A DNA stretch of 64,000 nt, from contig CM068543.1 in assembly GCA_035048495.1 (NCBI GenBank), forward strand, positions 22,867,751 through 22,931,750. The letters run 5' to 3'. Numbering within the stretch: the first letter of the stretch is position 1; each line of letters opens with the position of its first letter. The notes beneath the pieces were generated by a model, which saw only the letters and a list, made by a program, of their open reading frames with translations, was not told the origin of the DNA and made no database searches. Positions 33,219 through 45,621 of the stretch are shown here, piece after piece. The position numbers were made by a program, and so were the translations under genes. Origin of the DNA: Euptelea pleiosperma. Its lineage: Eukaryota; Streptophyta; Magnoliopsida; Ranunculales; Eupteleaceae.

Positions 33219-34971
33219 CTGGAAATGTCAAGAAATTGGAAATCAGAATCATCCTCTTAGACTATAAGAACAGAACCACAACAGTACAATGAATTTAAAG
33301 AAGAAAAAACCTAATTTAATCTGAACATATATGCCCACAATGGTTGATATTTAAAATCACCATAATAATGAAAGCTAGCAGTGAAATTAACAACAGATGT
33401 GATCTTGATAGTAAATATTATAACCAGATTTAACTGGGTCTCAAGATGGGTCGGTACTGCTCGTAAAAAAGTGCGTCTTAAATCAGTCTATCTATCAAAA
33501 CATAGTAGCGAAAGCAATTGTTCTTAAATCAGTCTCATTGATTTTATGGGGCCCACTAACTGCATGGATGTTTAGCCCATCCCTTCGTGGATATATATAT
33601 GAAAAATCAGTCTCATTGATTTTATCTAGCCAGAGATTTTAGCACCTTTTTAGGATTGATTGTAGCCGTTGGATTCAAGCATGTTTTTTAAATATTTTTG
33701 GGCACTTAATCCAACGGCCAAAAATTATCAATCAAGCTGATTTTTGGTATGCATATCCACCAAAGGGTGGAGTAAACATCCATACAGTTAGTGGGCCCAA
33801 AAAGATGAGCCATGTAGGGCCACAAGACCCCTCTGCATCGACTGCATCCAAAGTCTTCCGCATCTAAAATTTTTCCTTAAGCAGACAATTTTAATGACTC
33901 CATGAGGATCGATCCATGTTTACACTTCAACCCTCATTCCCTAACCTGGAGTTTCTCGGTCAACCCATGGATCAGAGTCGGATGACCCATGGATAGTGGG
34001 TTTGGTCTTCAGAGCATGAGTCGGGTCATGATTCCGGATTTGGGGCATGACATGTATAGAGCAATGATGCAATGATTATACAAAAGAAAGTCTAACCATT
34101 TCCATCCTTGAAAATTTATATAGGTTATGTAATTAGTACAATCTTGCATGATCCCACATGACATACTTTTTAGGGATATTGGATCTGACGCACCCAAGAA
34201 AAAAAAAAACAAAAAAACCCCACAGATTGAAACGTAAAGCAGAGCATCAAGGCACAGAAAGATCCTAATAATGAGTTTGAAATTCTACCAAAACAAAAAA
34301 GACAAAAACAAAAACCCCACAGATTAAAAGGTAAAGCAGAGCCTCAAGGCACTGAAAGATCCAAATAATGAGTTTGAAATTCTACCAAAAAACAAACCTA
34401 GAACAAATAAACCAGCAAAGAACAACTTGAACATAAAAAAAGGAGATTGAAATCAAAAGCAGATTCACAAATCCAAACACAAAGATCCAATTAACAAGTA
34501 TCAAATTTTGCCAAAGAAAAAACAGAAAATGCTAGCACACGTAGTATTTCAAACTAAAAAAAATCAAACTAGGAAAATAATCAAAAGAATAATTTAAGGC
34601 ATTCGGTAAGATTCAATATTCATCAAGACAATATTCAATATCAAACCCTAATTCCACGATCATATATAACAAATAATATAAATCAAAACTAAACAAGGCA
34701 AGAGATGAATAACAAACGAGACAGCTCAGACAGGAAAATCTGAAAAGAAACGCAACTTTCGATCTGAAATACAAGAAACAAACATAAAAAGGAATCACAG
34801 ACTTACAGATATGAATACTGTTAATATAAACGTAGATCGCTACAAAGCCCCTTCGAACTTCCACCAAACCTTAGAAATTGAGGACGCAGACGAGATCAGA
34901 AAAAAAACACGAAAAAAACGAACAAAATTAACAGAACCGAAACGATCAAAGGGCAAAAAAATTATACTTAC
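33219..34971 (-). other. Probable leader intron of SAMDC
   Basis: Donor CTCT|GTAAGTAT at 34971 and acceptor TTTCCAG|GAAAGACTG at 33219, immediately before the tiny uORF. An alternative donor (ATCT|GTAAGTCT) lies near 34806. The intron holds a MITE at about 33540-33880. It is inferred from splice signals and the known long leader of plant AdoMetDC genes; a transcript would settle the donor. Confidence 0.65.
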
Positions 34972-35107
34972 AGAGACGAAATTCGTGATCAAAATAAAGC
35001 GGAACGATTCAAAACCCTAGAAATTTCTTTTTCCTGTTTCCTTGGGGGAAAAGAAAAACAGATATCTCGTGAACGTAGAAATGTTGAACCAACGACGAGG
35101 AGAGGTG

Positions 35108-35115
35108 TATATATA
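35108..35115 (-). promoter_or_regulatory. Probable TATA box of SAMDC
   Basis: TATATATA in the context GCTCTATATATACACC on the minus strand. It would place transcription start near 35080 and give a non-coding first exon of about 110 nt ending at 34972. Confidence 0.6.
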
Positions 35116-35621
35116 GAGCGCAGAAAAGCTATTCAGCGATTGGCCATATATTCTGAAGAAATTACGGGTTGTACCCCCATTGCGCTTTCGTGGAAGCCAA
35201 CGTGCAACGAGTTGCGGTCCTCAGCCCCTAACTTTTGACTGGACCAATATACCCTCACGTCAGTTATGTACTATCTAGTTTCTAGAGGTTTCTAGCCACA
35301 AAAAAACTGAAACTCTTTATAGCCACATAAAAACCTGGAACTTCTCGTCGGATCGATGTGTAAAAGTAAACATATCCATGTGATGCGCAATTGAAGGGGT
35401 CCACTTTTGATTCAAAGTTGGGGTAGCGGTTATTTTGGTCATTTCAATAATAAGAGTGCTTTTAGTATTTTAGCGAGATCAGGGGTAGTTTTGATATTAA
35501 GAAAGGTATTTTCGTGATGAGCTGGAAGACCGGAAAATTAGAATGGGGACTCGTGTCAAAAACGTAAGCTCTTTAATTTTGTGGTGCCTTTGTGATAAGA
35601 CGTACACTGATTGTTGAATGC

Positions 35622-36027
35622 GAGAAAAACTTCTGTCACAGCGTTCTTACATATGCTTCTGCCACCATGAAAATTACAGGCCACGCGGTACAATCGTAGT
35701 GGACGCTGACCGTATGGGTGTTTGGCCAGTCCCGCAGTGGACCTCCAAACCAAAAATCAACTTGATTAGTGATTTACAACCTTTGGATCTTTGCATACAA
35801 ATAACACTCAATAATGCTCGAATTCTTACCATTATAATCAACCCATGAAAATAGCTTCAATCGAATCGCTTAAAAATCACTAATCAAGCTGATTTTTGAT
35901 TTAAAGGTCCACTGAGGAACTGGCCAAACATCCATACGGTCAGCGTCCACTACGATTGTACCACATGGCCTGTAATTTTCATTGTGGCAGAAGCATATGT
36001 AAGAACACTGTGATAGAAGTTTTACTC
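35622..36027. mobile_element. MULE-like foldback MITE (406 bp)
   Basis: Same family and length as 6213-6614. Left GAGAAAAACTTCTGTCACAG, right CTGTGATAGAAGTTTTACTC, nearly one long hairpin. It lies about 0.5 kb upstream of the SAMDC promoter. No clear target duplication. Confidence 0.8.
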
Positions 36028-36029
36028 CA

Positions 36030-38460
36030 CGTGCACAGATTGAAGATGTATATGAGCTGAACTTGTTGTTTCTTTCCTTTTCCGGGTACGTTTAGATGTC
36101 TTTTCTCCGTCTTCATCGGCTTTCTGTTTCTAGGGTTCTCCTGTAAGATTGCATGGGGACCATTTTAATATCTTGAAAAGATTTCATTTTTTTTATTTGT
36201 TAAGTCTTGAATGGTTTTAAAAACAGCCGTCATGACCGAAATAGATATCTCCTTTACGAAAAAAAATGACCGTTATTTTTTATTACAACGGCCAATATTT
36301 ATATAATAAAACAGGGAAGTTGTCTTATCTCTTATCTTATCCGGTTTCAACAAAGAGTAGTTGAGATCTTATCGTTCAAATGGAAGGTGGATCTCAGCCA
36401 CTTACATCCGATTTTAGCAAATGCTTTGTCAAATAGTGCCATGGGCACCGATCACCAACTAGTATATAACATAAAATAACGATCGTTATTTTATGAAAAA
36501 AATTATCCATTATTTCTATTTTTTTTTATTATAAAAAATTTGAACTTTAGATGCATTTTTTCCCATTGTTTTTTTCCCCATTTTTTTGTCCTGTGCATCA
36601 CAATCTGTTATAACGGAAAAAAGGGTAACGCCCTTTTGTGGGAAACCTCTTGATGGCCCCACATCACCAGCTGATGAGATCAGTAATTCATCTTGATGGT
36701 CTATTTTGTGTAAAACATATTGGATGGCCCCATATCACCAGCTAATGAGAATCAGGGTTATCATTGTAACCAAACAGGTCCCATAAAAGAAAGAAAACTT
36801 TGAATTAAATTTGCAAGTTGCAATTTTAAATTCTAAATAATTTATAATGGTTCAACAACCAAACCCTCAATCCCCAGCTCTCTTGGACTGTTCAGTGAAG
36901 TTATCGGAAACAATCCGGAAGGAAAGGCCACTGATGGGGTAGTTAGGATAACACCTTTAATGGCTACCACCAAACACTAAAATAAGGGATAATTTACACA
37001 ATACAAACAAGAAAAAAAAAAAAAAGTATTTTTGAAATAATGAACACATACATACACGGATGCATGTCGATCAGGATCCGTTTCTTGTGCTAGTTGCCCA
37101 AAAGCAGTACATCTGTCAATGCAATATTACAAGTTGGATTGGCCATACCCCACATTATTTGGGAAGATTATAACCATCCGATATATATATATAAAGCAGC
37201 CATGTTGCCATGTGCATGGCTTTGGATGACTAGCACATGAAGTTAATCCTATGTGACTCGAATAGCGCAAAGCCACAAGCAGCAAATAGTATATATATGT
37301 GTCAAGGTTTAAAAGAGGCCATTACAACGGTATAACGGACAAGGGGGTGTTACCATTTTTCTCCGTTATAACGGTCATTATTTCCGGTATACTTATGTGT
37401 ATGCATGTATGTTAGCATGATAGACTGTGAGTCATGCATGGGCTGCTGAAATGTAGTAAGATGAGGATATGGGAAATGAGTGGGAGAATCTCCATGAGCT
37501 GGTTAGCATAAATAAACCTAATCTTAAACAGTGTAAGCTAACCCATCATTTAAACGAGGTCAAAAGTAAATGATCAGTTAAGCGATCGACCAATCCGCTT
37601 TTTCGATAAAGCCAATAATCATTAATTAATGATCAAATAAACCATGATCTTTAACCTGAATTATTAAAAAAAAAAAGCAAACAAAGACTTTCCATGCCCC
37701 AGAGGGATTCCTTCTTATCACAATATATGATCCCAAAATCTCTAGCTATATCATCCCCACTTTGTTTGGATCCCAATCAAATCTTGTCCTCTAATTTATT
37801 TTATTTCCTACTCCAGAAATCACAGAAAGATATTTCTGCGTGTCGACCGGCCAACCAATCAAATGTCGTACTAATGTAAGATATAGTGCACACGTTTCCC
37901 GAAGCTAACAAGCTACCAGATTTTCTTGCTTCCTTTTGTTCTTATTTACAAGAAAATTTTGTTATTTCCTTCTTAAGTTTGTTGAAGATGATGCTAGACT
38001 AGTGGTTGTAAATATGCTAGATTGTAATCTTTTTGTTCCTTTTTTTATATAGCAGGTAGGGGCCCGACACCTCAGATTGACTGATGACTTTTAGCCGTCG
38101 ATATAAGTATCCAAAAAGTCCACTAAGGGGTGGGCATACATGCAGTCAGTGGGCCCATTAATATGCTCCATAGGGATTCGTCAACAAGGTTGATGATCAA
38201 CCAAAGAATGAGCCATTGACCGTATGGCTGTTTGTCTCATCCCTATTTGGACCTGCATACCAAAAATCAGCATGATTAATCATTTCTAACCTTTGGATCT
38301 AAGTAACTTGAAATCCCAATGTTAAAAATAAACCATGAAAAAGAATCTAATCCAACCGTTAGAAATCACTAATCAGGCTTGTTTTTGGTATGTAGGTCTA
38401 CCTAGGAACGGATCAGCAAACATCCATACTGTCAGTGGTCACTTGGTGTGTGTTGGGAGT
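36030..38460. other. Intergenic, repeat fragments, no gene recognised
   Basis: CAAGGTTTAAA-family fragments lie near 36210-36640 (GGTTTTAAAAACAGCCG, CCATTTTTTTGTCC) and 37305-37395 (CAAGGTTTAAAAGAGGCC). A MITE arm pair lies near 38060-38450. No coding region is supported. Confidence 0.5.
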
Positions 38461-38469
38461 CGCTCTAAA

Positions 38470-38720
38470 CTAGGAAGGGGACCACAATGGATGACAATGG
38501 TGCCCTGTGGTTAGAGGACGATGATCGGTCGCATCTCCTTGGGAAGGTCGACCTGGGCTAGTTCTCGGCGCTCGAGCTGCTCGGTCGAAACAATAAACTC
38601 TTTCAGGTAGCAGCCCGTGTCGATGTAATTCTGAATGGTATGCTTTAGCGTTCTGCAACATATAGTCTCATACCCTCGGTACTTGTGATAGGCGTAGAAC
38701 TAACTCGTGCCAAAAATATA
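38470..38720 (-). pseudogene. Ty3/gypsy gag fragment
   Basis: On the minus strand the translation reads FYAYHKYRGYETICCRTLKH then TIQNYIDTGCYLKEFIVS. This matches the gag C-terminal zinc-knuckle-like region of plant gypsy elements (C.YH...GH.TE.C..LK..IE.LI..G.LKEF), with the first Cys and the His of the motif replaced. No LTRs are found near it. Confidence 0.75.
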
Positions 38721-39642
38721 TTCCTCCTCAGGGTGTTTGCCTAGCTTATATAGGCCAGGCAAAGAACGGTTCATTCTGAATATTGGCCAAGATCTCATCC
38801 ATCTACAAATTCAAGGTGGGAAAATGTCTCTTGGGCTAGGTGTATCGATCCTCTTGCTCCCCGGGGAAACTTTGCCCTCTCATCCACTCCAGCTCTGAAA
38901 TTGTGATCCCACACGGGTCCCCAAGCTGAAGGTTTTGTGTTCTTCATGATAGGGTGCGGAGTGACTTCTGACGAGGAAGGACGATTTGATTCCCCAAACT
39001 TCCCATGTCATGTACCAAATTTGGGATCTATGACCCAGCCTTTGATCCGTAGACCTGACCTACTATCCATCCGTCCTCCAACAAACAATCCATGGGTCGA
39101 CCCAAAAACCCAAGGTTAAGGCATGATAAGGAAGAGATACAAATATGGGTTAATTTACAAATAAAAGTCCATATAGGTTAAATCCAAGGTCAAAAACCAT
39201 TTAAAGGTCTAAGGTCAACCTAGGTCAAGTTTGGTCAACCTATAAGATCAAAGGAAGTTGAGCACTAACATAAAAATGAAATAATGAAAATCTAAAAATT
39301 GAACATGCAAGAAAACAATGACATTGAATCTTCGAAAAAAACATAACTTGTTCAATTCAGAAAAAAAAGGTGACCTTATAGTTTTTGAATTTTTAAAAAT
39401 AATAAACAAGTAGTTTTCTTTGCGGCTTCGAGGCTCAAAATTGACTCTTAAAAATAGTAAACATTTTTTTTCGGTCAAAGTGCCTTCGCAAGTAAAAAGG
39501 CCTATTTTTTGTATGTTAGTCCACCTAGAGATGGGACTTATAAAATCCATAAGGCCTCTAATGAGTGTGCCACGTGGCTCGTACTGTGGTCCATCATAAA
39601 CGTTGATGACAGACGTCCGTCAAAGATTTATTACTAGCTAAC

Positions 39643-39963
39643 GAGTAAAACTTTACTGACCTCTCAAAATATATATGAGCCACATGGCACATTCTTAAAG
39701 ACACTGACTGTATGGATGTTTGGCCAATCCCTAGGTGGACCTACAAATTAAACAAAATATCATCACCTGATTAGTGATTTCTAAGTGTTGGATTGGAGTC
39801 ATTTTCATGGGTTGATTTTAATTGTGGGGATTTGAGCATTATTGACCTTTATTTGGGGTATGAAAGATCCAAAGGTTTGAAATCACTAATCGGGCTGATT
39901 TTTGGTTTGTAGGTCCACCTAGGGATTGAACAAACATCCACATGATTAGTGTATGTTTTACTC
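39643..39963. mobile_element. MULE-like MITE (GAGTAAAACTTT family)
   Basis: Left GAGTAAAACTTTACTGACC, right GTATGTTTTACTC, with the typical inner words GCCACATGGCAC, GTATGGATGTTTGGCC and CACTAATCGGGC. It lies just left of the LINE fragment. Confidence 0.7.
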
Positions 39964-39994
39964 CTGGCCAACGAAGTTTACTCCTGACTAACTA

Positions 39995-40388
39995 CCTAAA
40001 CGATCTCCTTAAGGAAGAGGAATCATGTTAGCATCCATGATATTCAAATTGGGAGAGGATGTCCTCTTACACACCTCTTGTTTGCGGATGATTGCATTAT
40101 ATTTTGTAAGGCTAACTTGGTTGAGACCTGTAACATGAAGGATATCTTGGATTTGTGTTTGTAAACTGTCTAGACAACAGGTTAATTTGGAAAAATCAGA
40201 GTCCTTTTTAGCCCAGAAAAAAGTTCTCACATCCCGCGGACAAAAAAGTTGTGTAAATCAGAAAAGTACCTGGGTACTCCTCTCATTGTGGGGAGATTCA
40301 AATTGAAGGCACTTCAAAGGTGTGTCGAGCAGATTAAAAAATTAACGGAAGGATGGAGAGCAAAATGCCTATCCAGGCAGATAAGAGT
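39995..40388 (+). pseudogene. LINE reverse transcriptase fragment (left part)
   Basis: GRGCPLTHLLFADDCIIFCKA is encoded near 40052-40115, with the FADD reverse-transcriptase active-site motif of non-LTR elements. Stops follow. The part ending CLSRQIRV corresponds to the LSRAGR block downstream of the RT core. The sequence is cut at 40389 by a TIR element and resumes at 45677. Confidence 0.85.
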
Positions 40389-40760
40389 CATGGTTTTAAA
40401 AACGGCCATTTAAACGGTAACGCCCCAAGCCCGTTTCCGTTAAAACCGTTTAAACACGTTTTAATGGTTTTGAAAAAAATGGCCATTTTTTCGTTTTAAC
40501 GGCCGTTAAAATCGTTTAAACAGTCGTTTAATTTTGAAAAATTTTGTGAAAAAAACGGCCATTAAATCTGTTTAATTCCATTAAAATCCGTTAAATTCCG
40601 TTTTTTTTTTTAAATTTCAAATTTCAAAATTTGAATTTCAGCGCCATTTTTTCCGTTTTTTTTTTTTTTTTTTCTGTTAAAATCATTAAAACAGTTTAAT
40701 TCCATTTTTTTTCATTTTTGCCCCTGGCCGTTTCAATCCGTTTTAACGGCCGTTTAAACG

Positions 40761-40980
40761 TGTAAATTTCTTAGTGAATTCTTGATACTATTTACATTAA
40801 TAATGATCTCTTTAAATAGAGAGGGATGTACAAGAGTCCAGATCGTTCAAGGATCCTAAATCAAAGGATCTGTTTTAACAAGAAAGTCAAGATCCCACAA
40901 CAAGAGGATCTGTTTAACAAGAGAGTCAAGATCCTAAATCTAAGGATTTGACTCTATCTTACAGCAAGGGTATCGTAACA
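40761..40980 (-). repeat. copia 3' LTR
   Basis: 220 bp, TGTAAATTTC...CGTAACA on the plus strand, differing from the other LTR at three positions (near 40790, 40802 and 40924). Confidence 0.95.
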
Positions 40981-41170
40981 CTCCCCCTCAAGGTGGGATG
41001 TGGATATCTAGAACACCCAGCTTGCCGATTAATGAATGAAACTGATGATGGCCCAAAGGTTTGGTGAATAGATCTGCAATTTGATGGGCTGTAGGAATGT
41101 AAGAAGTCCGTAAGATGCCATTAGATATTTTTTCTCGAACAAAATGGCAATCAATTTCGATGTGCTTGGT

Positions 41171-42661
41171 TCATTTGTGGAAAACAGGATTTGCCGCAAT
41201 GTGTAACACTGCTTGATTGTCACAATGAAGGAGAGTGGGTTGTGAGGTGCTGATTCCAAGTTCACGAAGTAGAGAACGAAGCCAAGTAATCTCACAAGTT
41301 GCAGAAGCCATTGCTCTATATTCGGCTTCGGCCGAAGATAGGGAGACTGTAGTTTGTTTCTTAGTTTTCCAAGAGATGGGGGAAATGCCAAGAAACATGC
41401 AATAACCAGTAGTCGACTGGCGTGTATCAGGACAACTAGCCCAATCTAAATCGCAATATGCTCGAAGTTCCAAGCTGCTATGTGCGGATAAAAGGATCCC
41501 TTGGCCTGGCCTTTGCTTGAGATAACGAGGAACCCGATATGCAGAATCAAGATGTGGCTTTCGCGGTTCACTCATGAACTGACTTAGTAAATTCACAGAA
41601 TACACAATGTTAGGTCTTGTGATTGTGAGATAAATTAGACGTCCAACAAGCCGATGATAGATCTTGGGATCTGAAAGTAAATCACCCGTAGAAGAGTTAA
41701 GCTTAAGATTTTGTTGCATTGGAAAATTGGCTAGTTTGGCTCCAAGTAAAGCTGCATCTTGTAGAATTTCAAGAGTATACTTTCGTTGTGAGAGACAAAT
41801 GCCTTTGGATGAACGTGCAACTTCAATACCGAGAAAATATTTCAAAGAACCCAGATCTTTGATGTGAAAACGATTTTGAAGAAAAGACTTGAGAGCAATA
41901 ATGGCTTGAGCACTGTTTCCAGTGACGATAATATCGTCCACATAGACAAGTATGGCTGTAAACCCTTGAGACAACTGTTGTGTGAAAAGAGAATAATCAG
42001 ACTTTGATTGATGAAAACCCGCATCTTGAAGAGATGTTGAAAACTTTTCAAACCATTGCCGAGATGCCTGTTTAAGACCATATATGGATTTCTGGAGGCA
42101 ACATACACGTTGCTCCCCGTGTCGAGAGAAACCAGGTCGAATGTGCATGTAGACTTCTTCATGAAGGTCACCATGTAAGAAGGCATTCTGCACGTCCAGT
42201 TGATGCAAGGGCCAGTTCCGTATTGAAGCAATTGCAAGGAGACATCGAACTGTGACTAATTTCGCTACTGGTGCAAAAGTTTCATGATAATCCAATCCTT
42301 CCTTCTGGTTAAATCCTTTGGCAATGAGACGAGCCTTGTATCTTTCAATAGATCCATCAAAACGGTATTTGACTTTGTATACCCATTTACAACCAATAGC
42401 TTTTTTGTGTTTCGGTAAAGTGGTCAACGTCCACGTCTTGTTGGATTCTAGTGCTCGAAATTCAATTTCCATGGCGGCACGCCATTTGACATTTCTCATT
42501 GCCTCTGAAAAAGAGGTAGGTTTGGAAATCGAAGATACAGTTGATACAAAAGACCGGTGAATGAGAGATAATTGATCATATGATATAAAGTTACTTAGAG
42601 GATATCGAGTACCTTTCATTGAACCTGTTGGCGAAGACGACGACGGTGAGCTAGACAACAC
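41171..42661 (-). CDS. copia reverse transcriptase and RNase H
   Basis: An open frame of 496 residues. RT blocks are visible in order: NKTWTLTTLPKHKKAIGCKW, YKARLIAKGFNQKEGLDYHE, TFAPVAKLVTVRCLLAIA, QLDVQNAFLHGDLHEEVYM, and the active site ILVYVDDIIVTG. RNase H follows with DLDWASCPDTRQSTTGYC and SLSSAEAEYRAM. The frame stops at a TGA where the conserved HERTKHIEID block would continue; TKHIEID follows directly, so one base change truncates it. The ORF start is arbitrary: in an active element this is part of one gag-pol polyprotein. Confidence 0.93.
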   Translation of the reverse strand: MLSSSPSSSSPTGSMKGTRYPLSNFISYDQLSLIHRSFVSTVSSISKPTSFSEAMRNVKWRAAMEIEFRALESNKTWTLTTLPKHKKAIGCKWVYKVKYRFDGSIERYKARLIAKGFNQKEGLDYHETFAPVAKLVTVRCLLAIASIRNWPLHQLDVQNAFLHGDLHEEVYMHIRPGFSRHGEQRVCCLQKSIYGLKQASRQWFEKFSTSLQDAGFHQSKSDYSLFTQQLSQGFTAILVYVDDIIVTGNSAQAIIALKSFLQNRFHIKDLGSLKYFLGIEVARSSKGICLSQRKYTLEILQDAALLGAKLANFPMQQNLKLNSSTGDLLSDPKIYHRLVGRLIYLTITRPNIVYSVNLLSQFMSEPRKPHLDSAYRVPRYLKQRPGQGILLSAHSSLELRAYCDLDWASCPDTRQSTTGYCMFLGISPISWKTKKQTTVSLSSAEAEYRAMASATCEITWLRSLLRELGISTSQPTLLHCDNQAVLHIAANPVFHK

Positions 42662-45248
42662 AGCCTTGGAAAGAGGAAGATTGCATTCATAAGCCGTGAG
42701 ATAGGAAGGTGGTTTTCGAGATCTTTTTGAGGGTAATGTTGTAGAAATCGGTATAGCTGAATCAATGGTATGGGGGGAAATGGGAATAGAAGCAATATGA
42801 TCAGATGAGTGATTGATGGAAGGGTTGGTGTGAGTTGGTGCTTGATTGCAAATGTTAGATTTGGTGGTGAGTGGAGTAAGGATAGGAGTAGTGTCAGGTA
42901 CGGGTAAGGGAAGTGCCGAGTTGAGAGTATGGGTGTTAAGTGAGGAGTTGGCAAAAGGGAAGATATGTTCATGAAAAACAACATCACGACTGGTGAAGAT
43001 TCGTTCTGTTTAAAGATCAAACACACGATATCCTTTTTGTCCATAACGATAACCAATGAAAATGCAAGGTTGTGCACAGGGTGCAAATTTATCTCAATTA
43101 TGTGCGAGAGTTGAGACATAGCATAGACATCCAAAAACCCGAAGATGATTGGTAATTTTTGAAAAAGCACTTCATATGGGGTTTTGTTCGATAAAAGAGA
43201 TGTAGGTAACCGATTGATGATGAAAACAACTGTTAATAAACATTCTCCCCAAAAGGTGAGGGGAAGTTTGGCCTGAAACGTAGAGCACGTGTAATTTCAA
43301 AGTAAGTATCGGTGTTTTCTTTCAACACCCCCGTTTTGTTGCAGTGTTGCAACACAACTAGTTTGATGGATAATTCCATGTTGTTAAAAGAATGACTTTA
43401 AGGCATGAAATTCAGTTCCGTTATCAGATCGCAAGGTTTTGATTGTTCGATTGAATTGAGTTTGAATGAGAGCAAAAAATTGCTAGAGTAAAAATTTTGC
43501 TTCAGATTTAAAACGCATAAGAAAAACCCAAGTGTAACGTGAGAAATCATCAACAATGGTTAAAAAATACCGTGCACCAATGAATAATGGTGTGGAATAT
43601 CCACCCCAAATATCGCAATGTATTAGATCAAATAGTGTAGTGGTAGTAATGCGGCTTAAGAAAAAGGTAGCCTTGTTTGTTTGGCTAAAGGACAAATGTT
43701 GCAATCATCATGATGTGAAATAGAAATTGCTTTATTATTTTGAGATAAAAATTTCAGACAATTCATAGAAAGATGGCCTAAACGCCAATGCCAAACATCA
43801 AAGGAAGCGAAATGTGCTTGAGGAAGCTTATTTTCAATAAGTGGTGTTTGAACGTTATAGAGGCCGCCATGTAGTCTAGCTGTTCCAAACGTCGTCTTCG
43901 AGTGTAGGTCCTGAAAGACACAAGAATCATGAAGAAAATGAACGAGAACAATTATTGGAAGAAGTAAGTTTACTGACCGAAATGAGATTAAAACCAAATG
44001 ACGGAACACAAAGAACATTGTATAAATAAATGTTGGGATGGAGATGAACGGTGCCGATATGAGTCACCGGTGCATGAGCACCATTTGGAAGTGCAACCGA
44101 GGAAACAGTCAGGTTAGTAATAAAACTATGAAAAAGGGAAGGACTGAAAATCATGTGATCAGTTGCTCCAGTGTCCACGATCCAAGTATGTGTCATTGAA
44201 GCACAAGATATATATTTACCTGCGACATTCGCATGAGGCTGTGAACTACCTTCTTTGAGCATATTCAATAATTGTTGATATTGATTCGGAGTGAAGGACT
44301 GAGTGCTTGGCTGAATAGCACTTGCGTTTCGCTTGTTCGTGGTGGTACTGGTTGTATGCTAATGTAATCGATGGCCAGGTGGGTAGCCATAGAGAACGAA
44401 GCATTTATCCATAGTATGTCCAACCCATCCACAATGTTCACATGTTGGACGAAGACGCCGATTGACTCGTGGCTTAATAGATTCATAGAACGATGTCCGT
44501 CCATTGCGATGACCAGATGATGTTACAAAAGCAATTGATTCTGACGACTAGGAGATCGAGTAATCATAGACCGTTGTTTCTCCTCTTGAAGAATCAGGGA
44601 ATAAGCTTTATTGACAGATGGGAATGGATCCATGAGGAGTGTTTGTCCTCAAAAGGCACTGTAAGAGTCGTGAAGTCCCATTAAAAAATCTGTGAGATAA
44701 TTTTTTTGCTGATGTTGTTGTATGGCATGTGCCGCACCATAAGAGCATTGAAGAGTAACAATGAGGGATGCTAACTCGTCCGAAAGGCTTTTCAACTTGG
44801 TGAAATAATCGGCGATAGAAAGGTTGTCTTGGGTACACAGGGCGATATCATGTCGAAGTTGATAAATATGAGGGGTGTTGCTCTGTGCAAATATTTCTTG
44901 GAGTTCTGTCCAGATTTCATGAGCGGTGGAGGCATAGATGACACTGTCAGAGATATTCTTAGATTAGGAACTGAGTATCCAGGATTTTACCATATCGTCG
45001 CAGCATTTTCATAGAGAATAATCAGAAGAGGATGCCGAAATAGACATGGATTCATTAATGAAATCGATCTTGTTCTTTGCACTGAGTGCAATGCTCATTG
45101 CACGACTCCATGCGCCGTAGTTATCACCCGTCAATGGTTGAGTAACAAGAGTAATACCTGGGTTATCCGAGTGATGAAGGTAGAACGAGCTCTGTATATT
45201 GATTGCAGGTGTTGCATTGGCGGAAGTATTTTGTGTGTTTTCAGCCAT
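42662..45248 (-). pseudogene. copia gag, protease and integrase, broken
   Basis: Gag starts at 45248 (MAENTQNTSANATP, then LVTQPLTGDNYGAWSRAMSI) and stops early near 45009. The CCHC knuckle CEHCGWVGHTMDKC is near 44400-44440. Protease WIVDTGATDHM is near 44160. The integrase start WHWRLGHLS...CNICPLAKQ is near 43690-43790 and its core FDLIHCDIWGG...VDDFSRYTW lies at 43500-43650. The integrase-RT linker has IGYRYGQKGYRVFDL then a stop. These pieces lie in different frames. Confidence 0.9.
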
Positions 45249-45401
45249 TGGAAATACAGATGGCTTTTATAGAAGGAAAGTTCTGCTGATAGCTAGATAC
45301 GTCTGGAAAAAAAAAAGATATATTTGTTCTTACTGATTGGCGGAAGAACAAAGGAAAAAATCAAAGAAATAGCAATGAGATGAGGTTTTACTCTGATACC
45401 A

Positions 45402-45621
45402 TGTAAATTTCTTAGTGAATTCTTGATACTGTTTACATTAATGATGATCTCTTTAAATAGAGAGGGATGTACAAGAGTCCAGATCGTTCAAGGATCCTAA
45501 ATCAAAGGATCTGTTTTAACAAGAAAGTCAAGATCCCACAACAAGAGGATCTGTTTAACAAGAGGGTCAAGATCCTAAATCTAAGGATTTGACTCTATCT
45601 TACAGCAAGGGTATCGTAACA
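45402..45621 (-). repeat. copia 5' LTR
   Basis: 220 bp, next to the primer-binding site, so it is the 5' LTR of this minus-strand element. It contains three related AGGATC(T/C)-type direct repeats, also present in the other LTR. Confidence 0.95.

Larger units (their letters stand above)
40761..45621 (-). mobile_element. Nearly complete Ty1/copia retrotransposon
   Basis: A 4.86-kb element with two 220-bp LTRs, a primer-binding site TGGTATCAGAG (initiator-Met tRNA type) just inside the 5' LTR at 45401, and a polypurine tract TTGAGGGGGAG beside the 3' LTR at 40981. Domain order on the minus strand is gag, CCHC knuckle, protease, integrase, reverse transcriptase, RNase H, as in Ty1/copia. The flanks AAACG and CAACG are a 5-bp target duplication with one change. 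Several stops and frameshifts make it non-autonomous. Confidence 0.95.

Noticed and set aside
42616..43170. 184-residue minus-strand open frame
   Set aside because: It overlaps the copia integrase-RT linker in the wrong frame; the neighbouring frame gives the recognisable copia sequence (IGYRYGQKGYRVFDL).
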